DNA from: Branchiostoma lanceolatum
Lineage: Eukaryota > Chordata > Leptocardii > Amphioxiformes > Branchiostomatidae
Length of the DNA stretch: 64,000 bases
Reading direction: 5' to 3'
Assembly: GCF_035083965.1 (NCBI RefSeq)
Contig: NC_089727.1
Span: 9,987,501-10,051,500 of the forward strand
Shown: positions 13,221 through 26,213 of the stretch, piece by piece
How positions within the stretch are numbered: the stretch's first letter is position 1
Layout: each line of letters begins with the position of its first letter
Made by a program: the position numbers and the translations under genes
Notes under the pieces: generated by a model
Seen by the model: the letters and a program-made list of their open reading frames with translations, nothing else
Databases searched by the model: none
What the model was told of the DNA's origin: nothing

Positions 13221-16200
13221 CTACTGTTGGCAGTCGACTTGTTCCACAGTGGTGGACTTGACCGTGGGGTTCCGGATGGAGTAGGGGAACTTGTCCAGCC
13301 CTGGCCAGTGGCAGGCAGCGCCTGTAGGTGGGGAACACAGAGTCAGGTTTTAGTAGATGTATGTAGAGCATATGTAGAATGACAAAACAATGGGTTGAGA
13401 GATAGTTAAATGATAGTTTGACTTGAGATCACAGCTAGTCAGATTGTTGGGAAAAACAAAACCTTGAGACAACACTTGAATGAACAGCAGGAAAAACATA
13501 ATTTTGAAGCCACAGTTGTCTAGGTGAAAACCCAGGTCAGAAATCAGGTTTTAGGAAAAGAAGGAAATATAGTAGTGAGGGACCTACCATACTCTCCCTT
13601 GATGTTGGCACACACCAGAGCACCGTGGTAGTCTGGGTACTTCTTGCCTATTCTGCTCAGGGCCAGCTGGCAAGCCTTTTCAGGGGCCATCCCGCCCCGC
13701 ATGTACTCAACTGCTTGGTAACTGTGGAAAGGTAAACAGCTTTATTAAAAAAAAGGTAATCAATACATTACCATGGCACACATTCTGTGATTGGAGATTG
13801 AGTCCAAAACTACTGTCATTTATTTATAAACTGGTACAAAAATTTTCACAAGCAAATTCATCCGTGGTTTAACAGAGCACACAGCATTCATCTTACAAAT
13901 CTAGCTTGTGGTGCATTTATTTCTAGGGCTTGTATGGTGATAGGAATTTTTTTTTTAATCCATTTTCTATGTACAGTCAAACCTGCCCAAGGCGACCACC
14001 CGGGGAACCGAGCAAAAACGGTCGCGATGGACAGGTGGTCGCCATGAAGAGGATTCCAACCATAACATGTTTCCAGCTCGTGGTGTTCAAATACCGTGTA
14101 CCACATAGATGGATGGAAAATTATGTGATTTTAGACAGCATGACCCCCACCAGGGTCAATTCTCATTGACAGAAAGATCCTACAGAATTTTCATTTTCCG
14201 TTATCGTTGTAATATTTGTATACCGTAACATCGTGAACAAATGTTCGTCATAGTTTTGCCTAAAAGCAATGTCTGCCTCGATGACCTTGCAGCGCCCTCC
14301 CGCATTCACACGTTACGTTAAATTAAGAGTACACACACACACACACTCATATAAAATCTAGGTTTTAAGGCCTGAGACAAATCCCTAGAAAATACCTGCT
14401 GACCCCAGCCTTCTTTTGGGCGCCGACCGCTGGATTAAAGCGGCAAAAAGTTTTCGATCTGACAACGGAAGGATGAAAACGGAAAGTTGTGATACCGCCG
14501 CCGAGCACGCGACCGAATCAAAAGGTAACAGTGGAGCAGAACGCACAGCGTCGGCGATTACAAGCAAGCAGTGCCCAATAAAGGTTTGTGAGAGTCATGG
14601 AAATAGCAAGAATATAAGAATATTAATTTTCATCAATAATGAGAGTATTCTAAATATTCATACACAGAAGCGCCGTGTTTTTGAAAAGTCAGCGTTATGC
14701 CGCGCTGAAACAAAGATGGCGTCGCGGACCAAGAAACAACATGTCTCGGCCAACGTTTTGCCCTCCACCGCGGAGTCATTTTCCAGCGGAATTTAGTAAG
14801 ACAGAGACACATTTTTGTTGAAATTACAAGAAATAGATAGTAATTTCTGTGAAATCTGACTTTTTGACGCCATGCACTACGTGATCGTTTTGAAAATTGA
14901 GTTCAAACCGAACCGAGCTTGCGGTAAACTATAAGATTACGATGGGCACAACAGCATCGATATCTCACAATCCTTTGTATTTACAATGTTTATAGTGGTA
15001 ACGTTTTATTAAAACATACAGTGGAATCAATGCTTTTGATATATTTTTGTCCATCAAGGTTTTAAAAACATTTCCGCGAAATCCGACAGTAAAATTCGAT
15101 GTCCGTGACCACACGCCGGAAAAACGTGGTCGCCATCGGCAGGGATTGTGTTCTGTGCGGTCCCAATTCGTGGCGGTCGCGGTCGCGTTGGACGGGTGGT
15201 CGCCTTGGGCAGGCCGCTTAATGCTTGTGCCTATGGGGAAAATTTTCGGGACCGAGAAAAAGCGGTCGCCATGGCCAGGTGGTCGCGTTGAAAAGGTGGT
15301 CGCCTAGGCAGGTTTGACTGTATTACAACAAATGCATGCAATACTTCCAAAACCTGAAAGGTGGCGCATTTGAATTATACTCCATCTATGGCAGATGTAA
15401 ATGTAGTATACCTGGGTAGGAATCTCATGGTGATGTCACCGTCACCCGTCCCCGCTGCCCCTCCCACTTCACTGTCAACGTACACCCCTGCTCCTGCAAT
15501 GGGAGCGTCCCCCACTCGACTGTATGGAACAACAACAAAGTGTTTTGTTACACCATGTTCAATCTAAATTACAATCTGGAACTTGCCAAGCAGACAAGGA
15601 AAGAAACTCAGATATGCAGTTTACTTCATGGCTTCAATAGTTCAAACAGTTTATAATTGAAACTACCAGAGGCAGGTAAAACTTTTTTGTGTAGAGCTCC
15701 TAACTTCACAATGTTTAATGTCTAAGTTTGAGAAAGGTAAAAATTTGCATAATGTCTACATAAAAGTGTCAAAGGAGGACTATGAGAAACCTTATTTACC
15801 CTGGTACTTTGTGAAGGGCTCCATTAGTAGAGGATCCTCCTGCTGTTGTATTGGCACCAATCACTATCATCCCTACAGGGTAAACATGGCATAGTGTTCA
15901 TCAGGCACTCAACATTTCTTCTCGCCATGCGAAAAAGTTCGAGAAGTCTAAGATGGAGTACTCAAATATTTCATAACATTCTCTACTAGTATTGTACAAT
16001 CTTTATGAACAGAACCCAACCCTCTCAAAAAGCCCATTCAGTCCCTCATATCTCCTCATAACCTGGTATGGTATGGTATGTGAGCTGCCAATAATTGAAT
16101 TACAGACTTTCCCACAGGCTCTAATGACTTAAGAATTAGACTGAAGTGTGAGGCCTCAAGGACTCTTAACTGTGAGGCGGGATTGAAGACTTTTAGAAAT

Positions 16201-19200
16201 TCAGTTATTTTTGTGCTGATGCATCTGATATATTTTCCCTTGTATAATTTGTGCATTGGGTCACTCACAGAGTTCTGTTATGAATGTCTCATAATTTTTC
16301 TTTGATTTTCCTGAATTTGTGATAGGAAAAAAATCATTAACTGTTTTGTGTTGACTTAAGCATGCTGCATTACAATTGTAAGTAGATGTATAGACCAACA
16401 TTTTCCTGTGCTATATCAAAACTGGAGTAAGAGAAGAGGCTAAAACTAGCAAAAGCATGAAATCCTACCGATAGTGTCATGGTCATATTCATCAGAGTGA
16501 GGGCTGTAGCGTGGACTTTCCTTCCAGTCAGCAGGGTTGAGAGGCTTGTAGGGGCCACACGACTTACTGGGGTCTGGAGACACATTCTGAAGAATAAGGA
16601 CATGGTCAGGAATATCTTACAGACTGAGAGAAACAAGTACTACCGGTAGTACTGAGATTATTACACCTTCTCAGACATTCATTCAAAACTTTACAGCTCA
16701 AAGAAAAGTGACTACAAGCAGCCTGAAAATTGATACCCTTACCAGTTGCCATGTTAACAAACAAGTCTCTTTGTTCACAGGATACCACATTTGCTCGTAT
16801 CAAGGAGGAAACCACCTTGCTCGTATAAATAAAGCCCTTTGCACACTGCTTACTTGTTTATGTAAATAGGACTTTGTGACAGATTATTTTATCCTTATCT
16901 ATCAATATACATGTATATTCAGGATATTTCATTAAATGGCAGTGAAATGTTACAAAGCAAATGCCTTGGTGAAAGTCAAACTTTGAGCCAGAAATTGTTG
17001 TTGGAAATCTGTACCTTTCTGTAATTAGGTTGACATTTCTTGTTGTTCCAAGCTATCCACTGTTCAATGGACCTGTGTGTGTGCAGGTCTGTCTCTGTGA
17101 AGCCCATCTCAACTGCAAATGCTGAAGCTAGAATAGAGTGATGGAAAAGTTAACGTGTCTTCCTGATATAGTGGTAGTGTTCCAAGGCATATACTGACAC
17201 AGTGACAGCAATCTAGAGACACACTTCATTTCTAGCTATTTCACATGCTGTATTGAACAGTATAGTCTACTTAGTGAATGTTAATAGTACACAATTAATT
17301 GAACAGCTAATGTCTGGTCTACGATGTAACCAGGCTAAAAGAAAGTAACAATGAAAATTACCAACACTAGTATGTCAGTCAGTCAATCAAAATATAAATT
17401 GGAGACAGGAAGACAAAATGCATGGTTGGAATTGCTACTAGTACTAGTACCTTGCTCCCCCACGAGCATGGTGTGGGTGGTATGTTCCATGACGTTGCGG
17501 GCGACAGAGATGGCATTCTTCACTCTCCGTAGATCAGCGACCGCTCCAACATCAAGGGTTGTCCTGAGTTAGGATGTTATTTTGAAAATAGTTTTTGGAA
17601 TATGTAGCATCAAACAACTTCTCTTGTACAAGTGCCACTACCTTTGTGCTTGAGAAATCACTCATTTTGCCCAAAGAAAATTTCTTCAAATTCTTGCCAG
17701 CTAGCATTGGTATTAGAATGAACAATAAAGACATGAATCTGTGGTAAACAAATTTGATTGCTATCGTCTTACTCACCCATCCATGATCAGAGCATCTAAT
17801 GTTGTCTCCCCGTGTTCATCAGGACTAGGGGGTAAGAAGGAGTCAAATTTAGTTGACTGAAATAAGAGGATACAAATTTATGTCAAATAGTTCTCTGAAT
17901 TTATATCATAACAAATAGGCCGCCTTCCTTTCTACCATCACATTAAATTTGGACAAATGTCAACCGGGGACAGATAGAACATCTTTAAATCTTTAGATGT
18001 TTGCATTGGTTTGGTTTTCGCTGTGACTCCTCCACTGCAAATTCATGACAACAGGAATATGTCTTTCTGATGTATTATTGTTTCAACTGAGAACATAAAT
18101 CTTATGAAAACACCCTATCCCCTTCTATTGCAAAATCAAGTCTAGCTTGATTGAATCGCATTTAATTTAATATAGGGGCTGCCAATTGCCCCTATTAGGG
18201 TAGAGGGGCCATTAAAGTCCTGGACAGTGGGAGTTTGCATATACAGACTAAATCAAGTCATCCGATTATTACTGTCAAACTCATAGGAGGATAAAAGTTA
18301 ATGTAAAAGCCTGTGTCAGTACCTGCCTCCATACCCGACCGTGAAGTCACACTGTTGTGCCTCACACTCAGTACAGCCTTTCTCCACTGCATCCAGTACT
18401 GATCCACCATTCCTTAGGGCAGTCCAGGCTGTGTAACACACAAAACAACAAGAGGCTTCAAAACACTGTAAAATTCCAACAGTTTTTGGCTCATTTTATA
18501 ATGAATCATTCATATACGTATATATATATATATATCAGGGATTTTTCTGGAAAAATCGAATAAGAGGGAGCACACACAGGCAAGGGAGCGAATTCTATGT
18601 ATTTATGGAATAATCAATTGTTTAGTGAAGGTTGTATGCTGGATATCAAGCTAAAATCTGAATTCAACAAGGGGGCACTGGGCTGACACAAGAGGGCGCA
18701 GCGCTCCTCTTTCCTGATTTAGATGAACCCCTGTTATATAACATCATAATATATGTAACGGTTAAGTTATATATCATTTTACTCTGATGGTCCTCTCAGC
18801 TCCATTATGATTATCATTATTTTCTGAATTTTTCATCAATGTTGTTGCAAGTGCTCTAGTGTTATTGTAAGCGTACATGTGTGTGTTAATAGGTTTAGTA
18901 GTGTAAAGTGTTTTAAGTGAACTTTGTAATAATCACGACTCCAGGAAGATTAGTGAAGTATGTACTGTCACTATTAAATAGAGATCTTTAAAAAAATCAT
19001 AAATCAAGTCAAACCATAATTGAGTAATGAATTTGCATGTGACAAGGACATTGATTTCACATGGCCATGAAAACCTTATCTAACAGCAGGACCTAAACTG
19101 CTTGCTGATCCTTTGCTCCTGTCAATATCACTTTCTGTACAAATTCAACTTCACCCCGTAAATTTCTTGCGTCATGCTCCCAAGGTCCCAAACCAGTCAC

Positions 19201-19767
19201 GTATACCTGACGTCTACGTAGACACAAAGAAATTCATATGCGCCTGAGCCTCCTCTCCCTAAAGGATATCGATCGGACATGCATACGATACCGGTGAAAT
19301 ATCACTTGTATGACGTACAACACTGCACTTTCTGATTAGATACACTTTTTATTTTTTTTATATTTTTTTATTCAAACATTTAAACAGAGATACAGAGTGA
19401 CAAAAGGGGGCGCACTCAAGTGCAAGACTTATTTTGACGCTACCCCTTACATAAAAAAAAACATACATATTTTACAGAGAGAAATCAAGTACAAGTGAAA
19501 AGCAAAGGAAAATCACATCAGACAGAAAATGTCACTTGTCAGCTTGGTATAGCTAAAAACTTATGAGACAGCCCCCCTCCCCCATTGACCTTCAACGTTT
19601 CTCCTCTAGGCTTTCACACTGTACATTGACACCATACCTTTCTCTGTGGCGTTCGTGAAACCCCAGGTGTTGATGACCAGCGGGACGAAGGTTTTCTGGC
19701 CCCGACTTTGTCCGATACAAGCAGTAAGACATGTCACGAGCAACAAAATGCACTTTCGCGCCGCCAT
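13221..19767 (-). CDS. AGA: Aspartylglucosaminidase (N4-(beta-N-acetylglucosaminyl)-L-asparaginase), complete
   Basis: A lysosomal Ntn-hydrolase that cleaves the GlcNAc-Asn bond in glycoprotein breakdown. Ten exons (minus strand, 5' to 3'): 19638-19767, 18323-18428, 17777-17824, 17451-17563, 17015-17127, 16469-16586, 15800-15872, 15412-15519, 13588-13721, 13221-13321. All junction phases agree; the total is 1044 nt, 347 aa, against 346 in human. ATG 19767 starts a hydrophobic signal peptide ([12 protein letters not shown]), then [15 protein letters not shown]. The autocleavage motif HDTIGM spans exons 6-7, making Thr208 the predicted nucleophile and new N-terminus of the beta chain. Substrate-site motifs GRVGDAPI and [12 protein letters not shown] follow. 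The C-terminus keeps the paired cysteines ([12 protein letters not shown] ... VDC). Identification is certain; exon ends are by eye. Confidence 0.96.
13974..15320. mobile_element. 1.35-kb TIR element, pogo/Tigger-like termini, in an AGA intron
   Basis: The left end reads CAGTCAAACCTGCCCAAGGC and the right end is its near-perfect complement (ggtggtcgcctaggcaggtttgactg). A TA dinucleotide lies outside each end, consistent with TA target duplication. Several further copies of a ggtggtcgcc motif lie inside both ends. No transposase is recognisable: the longest internal frame (14416-14796) shows no DDE or HTH motif. It lies in the intron between AGA exons 8 and 9. Non-autonomous status and family are inferred from the termini. 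Confidence 0.7.
14331..14346. repeat. Short (AC)n microsatellite
   Basis: This is an uninterrupted run of alternating a and c inside the TIR element. Confidence 0.8.
18513..18535. repeat. (AT)n microsatellite
   Basis: This alternating AT run (tatatatatatat) lies in the first AGA intron. Confidence 0.85.
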
Positions 19768-19990
19768 TTTGAATCATATGACGAATCACGTGATCTAGAA
19801 TTGCACTGTACGAGAACACAATTTCACGGACTTTGGTGATTTATTAAAGAGCAAATTCCATATAATTTAGGTCAGATATCAATAATGTACCAATATATTC
19901 TAGTTATCACATAAAAATAAAAACGTGGCAACCGTGCAAATAGTTTTATTCACCTACAATACCCAATTTACCGACACTCTCATCATGTCC

Positions 19991-20062
19991 TCCCATGTGG
20001 TCTAGTGGTTAGGATTTGTGGCTTTCACCCACACGGCCCGGGTTCGATTCCCGGCATGGGAA
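19991..20062 (+). tRNA. tRNA-Glu (anticodon TTC)
   Basis: This is a 72-nt cloverleaf. The acceptor stem tcccatg (19991-19997) pairs with catggga (20055-20061), with discriminator a at 20062. The D-arm contains tctagtggttagga, the A-box. The anticodon stem tgtgg/ccaca encloses ctTTCac, with TTC at 20024-20026. The T-arm cccgggttcgattcccgg holds the B-box ggttcgattcc. There is no CCA in the gene and no intron, as expected for a eukaryotic nuclear tRNA gene. It lies about 220 bp upstream of the AGA start, in opposite orientation. Confidence 0.97.
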
Positions 20063-21754
20063 ACTCATATTTTTTCTTTCTACCATCTGCCGCTTTTGTC
20101 CCTTTTACTATAACTCACTGACTTCACTGTTGAAATTTTAGCACAAATTATCTTTTTTTAACCACAATTCAATCATATTTCATCTTTCTATTGATGCGGA
20201 CACCATCGTTGTAATACTTGCCCCGTCCCCCCCGGGGGTCGACCGATGATGATGATGATGATGTAATAATAACGTTATCAATACAATATAAACTTGTTCA
20301 TATTATGTTTTTAATGAAATACATTAATCCGTCAGTTTCTTAACCCGACCCGAGCACTTTTTTTTAGTTCGTTAGCTAGACTTCATCCGTTTGAGTTACT
20401 TAACAAAAAGGGGGAGATTTTTTTGCTAATGAAAAGCAAACTTGATCAGGGGCAGCCATGTCGATACGGTGCGGCCCTGAAAGCCAGACAATAGAAAACG
20501 GTACTGTCCGCCGGGGCTGTCACTAAGAAGCGGGCCTGTTTGGCTCTTGTAAAACATTCTATGGAGTGTACCTGAAGTGTATGGGATCCGAGTCTAAGTT
20601 TCACAGGTAAGGGGTCAGTAGGGTCGGGAAAGGCTTATCTCATCTGTTCCATTAGCCATTATCGGCATATACCGCGATGATAACTTAGGGTTGCCATCCC
20701 CATCAAATAACGCAGATAGACAGCCCACACTCGTTAATTTTTAATGTTCGTCTTATTTTGTTTTTGCTTGAACGCCTATTCTAATCATAATCTGATATAA
20801 ACCGAAAGACGCATAAGTTATTAAAACGGCATACTGAAAGAAACCGAGGACATACTTCTGGTTTGTGATTAGGGTCACCTAACCACCGAGCCAAGTCCTC
20901 TAATATTCGGCATTGTTCGTTGACGTTATGATGGTGTCATTCATCAGGTGACTGTGAAAAAAAACAGTTACAAGTTTTCGGCCCAATTACTAGAGCCCAG
21001 TCTGCAGAGGGCCCTGTGTGCCCGTCCTGTATGGGAATGGTGTATCGTAGTGTTGTGAGTCACCCGGCTGTAACGATAGAAGACCGCAAGAATACCTGAA
21101 CCATATGCACAGGGCACTTCTGTTCCGATGAAGGTTTGTACTCTTTTGTATTTTTTCTGCTCTGCGGTTCTACAGACATTACGGTGATCAATATATTAAC
21201 TGTCAACACCACATATACATACGAAGCGAATAATTGGTGTTTCAACGGTTCTCCGTTATGTTTGACTAGAGAGTCTGAAGTGACATAGGCTACGTGTGTT
21301 TGCCCAGACGCAATAAGCGTAACACTTACAGGTAAGGTTCCCAGCTCTGTTGTATGCAGCAGTATAGCAACGATTCCAAGTCAGAATTTTGAGGGCGTGT
21401 GTAAAGGAATATCTTTTTCATGCCATATTTAAACGGAGCTGGCCACAGCACTGTTCTACCACTGGAGACGGATCATACATTTTGGATCGATTAAATTTTT
21501 TACTAACACGGTTCCAAAAAGCAGGTCATCCTTTGTCCGACGACAGCTATCGGATCACTGACACTATATGCACGAGAGGGTTTGTGAGCTCCGACTTGCT
21601 TTTGTACGACTTTGTTTCGAGTCGCTTGTTTTAAAGTCTTTCGGGTAAATTTCGCTTCTCATGATAGGGGCAGAACTAGTGGAACTGAGACATTCAAAGA
21701 TCTGCATACAGAAAAAGTAGCAACAGACACGTTTTCCTTCCTCACTAGGAAAAC
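20063..21754. other. Intergenic region upstream of sulfotransferase gene A
   Basis: No coding exon is seen. It holds a (GAT)n run near 20246-20264 and, from about 20400, a CpG-richer stretch of even composition that probably contains the promoter and 5'UTR of gene A. No clear TATA box or transposon termini were found. Confidence 0.4.
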
Positions 21755-24400
21755 ATGAAGTCTGCAGCAACAGTGAGTGTTCCGCTGTTAGTGATCAGCT
21801 TCTTCGCTGGAATGTGGACCACAGGAGTGTACTACAACTATTACAGAGGTACGGATCATGTGTGCTTGTGTGCTTGTGTGTGTGGTAATTTAGATCAAGA
21901 GTGCCATTCTGATTTCTCGAAGTACTAGATACCCCGCTTATTGCTTAGCATGGATGTTGGGTGCCATCCGATTACTGCCGGGGCTCCTACACTCGCTTAC
22001 CTGGAAAAATGGGGAAGCGAGTGTAGGAGCCCCGGCAGTAAACGGTTGGCACCCAGGCTACCTTATTACTGTGTCGTTTTTAAAATATATCATATATAGT
22101 AGCACAAACTGTTCACCCCCTTTTCTAACAGAAGCTGCGAGCGAAGGAATCCCGGAGCCACAGAGAAAATGGAGACACAGTGAGGCCCAGATAAGACGTC
22201 AACAGGGACTGGACATCTGGGCGCGTCGTAACCATAGCTACCATGACGTCACAAACGTCCTATACAACAGGTTACCTAAATGTGGGAGTAACACCATGAA
22301 AGTGCTTATCAGGGAACTAAAGAACAGAAATCGGTTTCAATTCTTTGAAGACAAGGAGTACGGAATGAAGGCACTTCCTACAGAGCTGTTGGTGAGTTAA
22401 CTGGCATTTTTGTTTACATGTAGGGTGGGATATGTGGTTTTGTTAAAGTCAGGTAGGGCATATCCAGTCTAATCCTATAGTATTAGAAACCAGCCATTGA
22501 TGTAATGATCAACAAATCAGTTTCCCCCTATTCTATATATTGACTGACATTTGGCTGAAATTTGCAGACTTTCCATGACAGGGATTGATTATTACTAAGG
22601 AATCTTTGCTTGCCGTTTGTTCCACATTATGATTATTGTGAATTATGTTTGTGACTCCAGCGTCAGTTTGTACAAATGGTCGACAAACTCCCGAGACCAT
22701 CGATCTACGAAAAGCACATCTACTACGTGGACTTTCAAACGTGAGTATCAAGCATTCTCCTGCGCAGCGCCACCTCGCGGTCTACTAAGTACACTGCAGG
22801 GTGGCGCTACGCAGGAGAGAATGGTATCAAGAAGGTCGCGTTTTCATTATCATAACTTTGTAAAGTGCAAGAAGCATGACCTTATTTGCATGTTTTGGAA
22901 AGCTAAACGAAGTCTCTTTCCCCTGGACCGTAGCCCTTTGCAAGCTGTCGGCTGAACCTCTCTTTTTGATATGATTAAAGCCCTTAATTATGTGTTTCTT
23001 TTCTTTAAGGTTCGGTAAGCAGCAGCCAACATATATTAACTTGGTCCGGGACCCCTTAGAACGGCGGATCTCTGGCTACTACTATATGCGGTTTGGACGA
23101 ATCGAAGGCAACCAAAAGGAGAAACGAACAGAGGAGGAGAGAGCACAGGTTTCTAAAATGATAAAGTCTAAAATGTCATTGACATCATTATCGAGATATC
23201 AATCATTGATAAAGACGGTTAACTACCCTTTCCGAACATTCTCCACAATCGCTTATCATACTGTTGTTAATTGATTCTCTTTTGTTCTTCTTTTCTAGAC
23301 GTTTGATGACTGCGTACTAAACAACCTGTGGGAATGCGATGAGTTTGGACCGAAAACGTTTATTATGACACAATTCTTTTGTGGGCAAGAATCAATATGC
23401 ATGTAGGTATGAGTGTGCAAATATGCATGTGTTTTCCTATGTTTGAGATATTACCTATGCAATGCTATTATGTGTACGTATACGCGTAGATATACTTTTG
23501 TATTAGGTTGTAGCGATAGTTAAACGATGTGATCGCCATAGTTTTATAGGTGATGATTTCCTAGATAAGGTAAAGACTTTTTGTTGTAGGGAGCCTTCCC
23601 AGATGGCAGTGGAAAGAGCCAAAGAGAACATCAGGAGACATTACGCCGTGGTCGGGGTACTGGAGGAGTTCAGCAGCTTCCTGAGGGTCCTGGAGGTGGT
23701 CATGCCGCAGTTCTTCCGTGGAGCCCAGGACACATGGCGGGAAGCTGGTAGGTAGTAGTCATTGTGAGAGAGAGTTGTGAGAGTAGTTGTGCCAAAGAGA
23801 TACAAGAAGAAATTGTTATAGTCGGTGACTGGAGTCTATGCCAAATACTGATAGAGTTAAATCCTGTATTTGTTTGAGAACAATTAACAGTTGAAAATCT
23901 GTTAGAAAAGACCACCGACACAATATTACATGAGGAATGTCTTTTATATTGGATTCTTTCTACTCAAATACTAGCTTGAAAACTAGTATTTGAGTATTCT
24001 TTTGCTACAATAATACTAATCACTGTCCATTGTCACATGTATGTCTCCTATGTTTCTACCATAAACTTGCAATAAACTTTCTTTATGAAGATCAATTGCT
24101 TCCTTTAATAGTGACTCTTCATGGGGACGAAATTTTATATTTGAAAACGTATTCTTTTGTTGTGTCAGTATGTACCCTGTATGTTTTTGGCATAACTTAC
24201 TTTGAACATGACACAATACTTTGTGTTTGAATCTTGCAGAGTCAAAGCAGATGGAACATCAGAAGACGGCAATAAAGATACCCCCTTCTGAGGAGAGCCG
24301 AGAAATCATGAGACAAAGATTGCACCTGGACTATCAAGTGTACGACTTTATCAAGGAGAGATTCCACATGCAGAAAACACAGCTAGGAATAAAGGACTGA
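21755..24400 (+). CDS. UST-like: UST-like 2-O-sulfotransferase gene A (331 aa)
   Basis: Predicted Golgi type II enzyme moving sulfate from PAPS to the 2-O position of a glycosaminoglycan uronic acid. Seven exons: 21755-21848, 22132-22391, 22661-22740, 23010-23148, 23299-23402, 23590-23747, 24240-24400; phases 1,0,2,0,2,1; 996 nt. Residues 8-24 form the signal anchor. The 5'-phosphosulfate motif YNRLPKCGS has Lys81. His137 in EKHIYYVDF matches the proposed catalytic base. The 3'-phosphate motif is [10 protein letters not shown] (Arg158). Cys196/Cys204 and Cys219/Cys225 have the x7 and x5 spacing of the HS2ST disulfides. The C-terminus [14 protein letters not shown] resembles human UST, as does the whole layout; UST (about 406 aa) is longer in stem and tail. 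AATAAA lies at 24435. Confidence 0.93.
21959..22054. repeat. Hairpin repeat (about 42-nt inverted arms) in intron 1 of gene A
   Basis: Left arm 21959-22000 and right arm about 22013-22054 are inverted copies with a few mismatches (core ctgccggggctcctacactc and its complement), separated by a short loop (ctggaaaaatgg). It is likely a small MITE or its remnant. Confidence 0.75.
22754..22822. repeat. Small hairpin repeat in intron 3 of gene A
   Basis: The arms attctcctgcgcagcgccac (22754-22773) and its near complement (22801-22822) enclose about 27 nt. It is probably a MITE remnant. Confidence 0.65.
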
Positions 24401-26213
24401 CCAATGAAAGATACCTGAAATACGTGCAAAATGCAATAAATGTAAGTTGTAAAATTGTTGTTAGTGTGATCTTTATATTCATACTTTCCGAACATCTTAT
24501 ATATAAACGTGCTCACTGCAATCAAAGGTAAAACGTCGAAGTTTAATAGCCATACTTGCTATAACAACTGCTCACCGCTGAATGAGCAGATGTGGCCAAT
24601 CAGAATCGGGGATCACCTGCAAAATAAAAACTGCATTCCCTTACCCACCCCTGTACATCACGGGAAGGATATCTTTTAAACGTGTTCACCGTGACAAACA
24701 GAAGTACAATGTCGAAGTTTAGGAGCCATACTTGCTATAACAACTGCTCGCCGTATGAGCGGGCGTGGCCAATCAGAATCGGGGATCACCTGCAAAATAA
24801 AAACTGCATTCCCTTACGTAATTACCCACCCCTGTACATCACGGGAGGATATTTAAACGTGTTCACCGTGACAAAGTAACAGAAGTACAACGTCGAAGTT
24901 TAGGAGCCATACTTGCTATAACTGCTGCTCACCAAATGAGCAGGCGTGGCCAATCAGCATCCGGGTGGCACCTGCTCTGAGCAAACAAACACCTTGACCT
25001 TCATGCTTTGACCCCCGCGTGTTTGCTGAACAGCATCATTAGGTCGGTGCGTGCTGGGCAAGGAGATGTGTCTCCAGTTTGGATACACCGTGTAGAGATT
25101 TTGGTGTGCGTATTACAGTGAGTAATCATATTTGTAATTACGATATATGCATGCAGTACCGTTACAATGTTTGAATATGATAATGTGTTCCCTCATAATG
25201 TTGTGTGCCGATATGTAAACAGACCTAACAATTCAGCGTAAAGGCTGCAACAAGACTGTTTGAGAGAAATAAACAAACAAGAATCCTTGATAGCGATTTC
25301 ACAGAGATAACTAGGGACTTTTACTCCAAGGTTATGCCAGGTCATGGTGTCATGGCCGACACTGAGGTTTGGGACATACGAAAGTAAAAAATAGAAGCTG
25401 TAAACCCGTAGAGGCACCAGTCTTCGGCCCTCCTCCTCCCTCCTCGTGTACCTTCTCGTCGACACTCAGCAATTCGCGCGAGACTAAATAAATACTAGTT
25501 TAGCCAGGCGCAGCCTTTATATATATCGTCGCCCCGGAACTCCTCACTCTTAGGTAGTAGCTAAAGACATGCCAAACGGTGTGTCCCACGAGACAGGGAA
25601 CAACCACCCGTCCAAGGCTTTTCTCCTTTTTATAAACTTCTTACAGAAAAGCGCTTGGGCGAAATCTTAAGCCTTCGTTTTCCGATAGATCGGGAGTTTG
25701 GCGGGAAAGAAATCATGTGGTAGACAAGAGGAGGGTGATGTTTACGAGACACCCGGAGACTCTCCCGGGGTAAGTTTTGTACCGTCCCTTACAGGAACAC
25801 AAATCCATACATACGTCACAAGACGTGAGGACATGTTTGCCATGGAACAGGCTGGGAGGATTTGCAGGGCCTGTCAACCGTATCATAGGTAGGTTTGTAG
25901 GAGAGCTTTGGGAACAATATTTACATACCTAAAATGCAAGATAAGACGCTATCTACTAAAGTTACCCGAATTAGGAGGATTTCCTTGAACTCCTTATACC
26001 CACCGCCACCGACGATTAGTAAGAAATCTTAAGATATATGAATTGCTGCAGCTTGGTCCCAAGGGCATGTGCATCTTAAATGGACGTAGCATAGTTTTCG
26101 AAAGTAGGGCATTCGTTGCCTGAACTGTTTCCCGGTCTGCGGTTGGATTACAGATTCCCCAAGCAAAACGTAGCAGCCACGGCCCGTCTAGCTGTACTGA
26201 TCAGGCGACGAAC
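24401..26213. other. Spacer between genes A and B
   Basis: It contains the poly(A) signal of A (24435-24440), a CCAAT-containing tandem repeat (24528-24985, listed separately), and a TATA-like run (tttatatatatcg) near 25515 that could belong to a gene B promoter. No coding exon is supported. Confidence 0.5.
24528..24985. repeat. About 175-bp tandem repeat, 2.6 copies, each with a CCAAT box
   Basis: Three units begin with cgtcgaagttta-like sequence near 24536, 24711 and 24893. Each contains gccatacttgctataac, then gtggccaatcag. CCAAT lies at 24596, 24769 and 24950, spacings 173 and 181 bp. The first two units also share tcggggatcacctgcaaaat and cctgtacatcacggg. It sits upstream of gene B; a regulatory role is inferred only from the CCAAT boxes. 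Confidence 0.8.

Noticed and set aside
14416-14796. 126-codon open frame inside the AGA intron
   Set aside because: It lies wholly within the TIR element and shows no transposase motif or splice context; probably chance.
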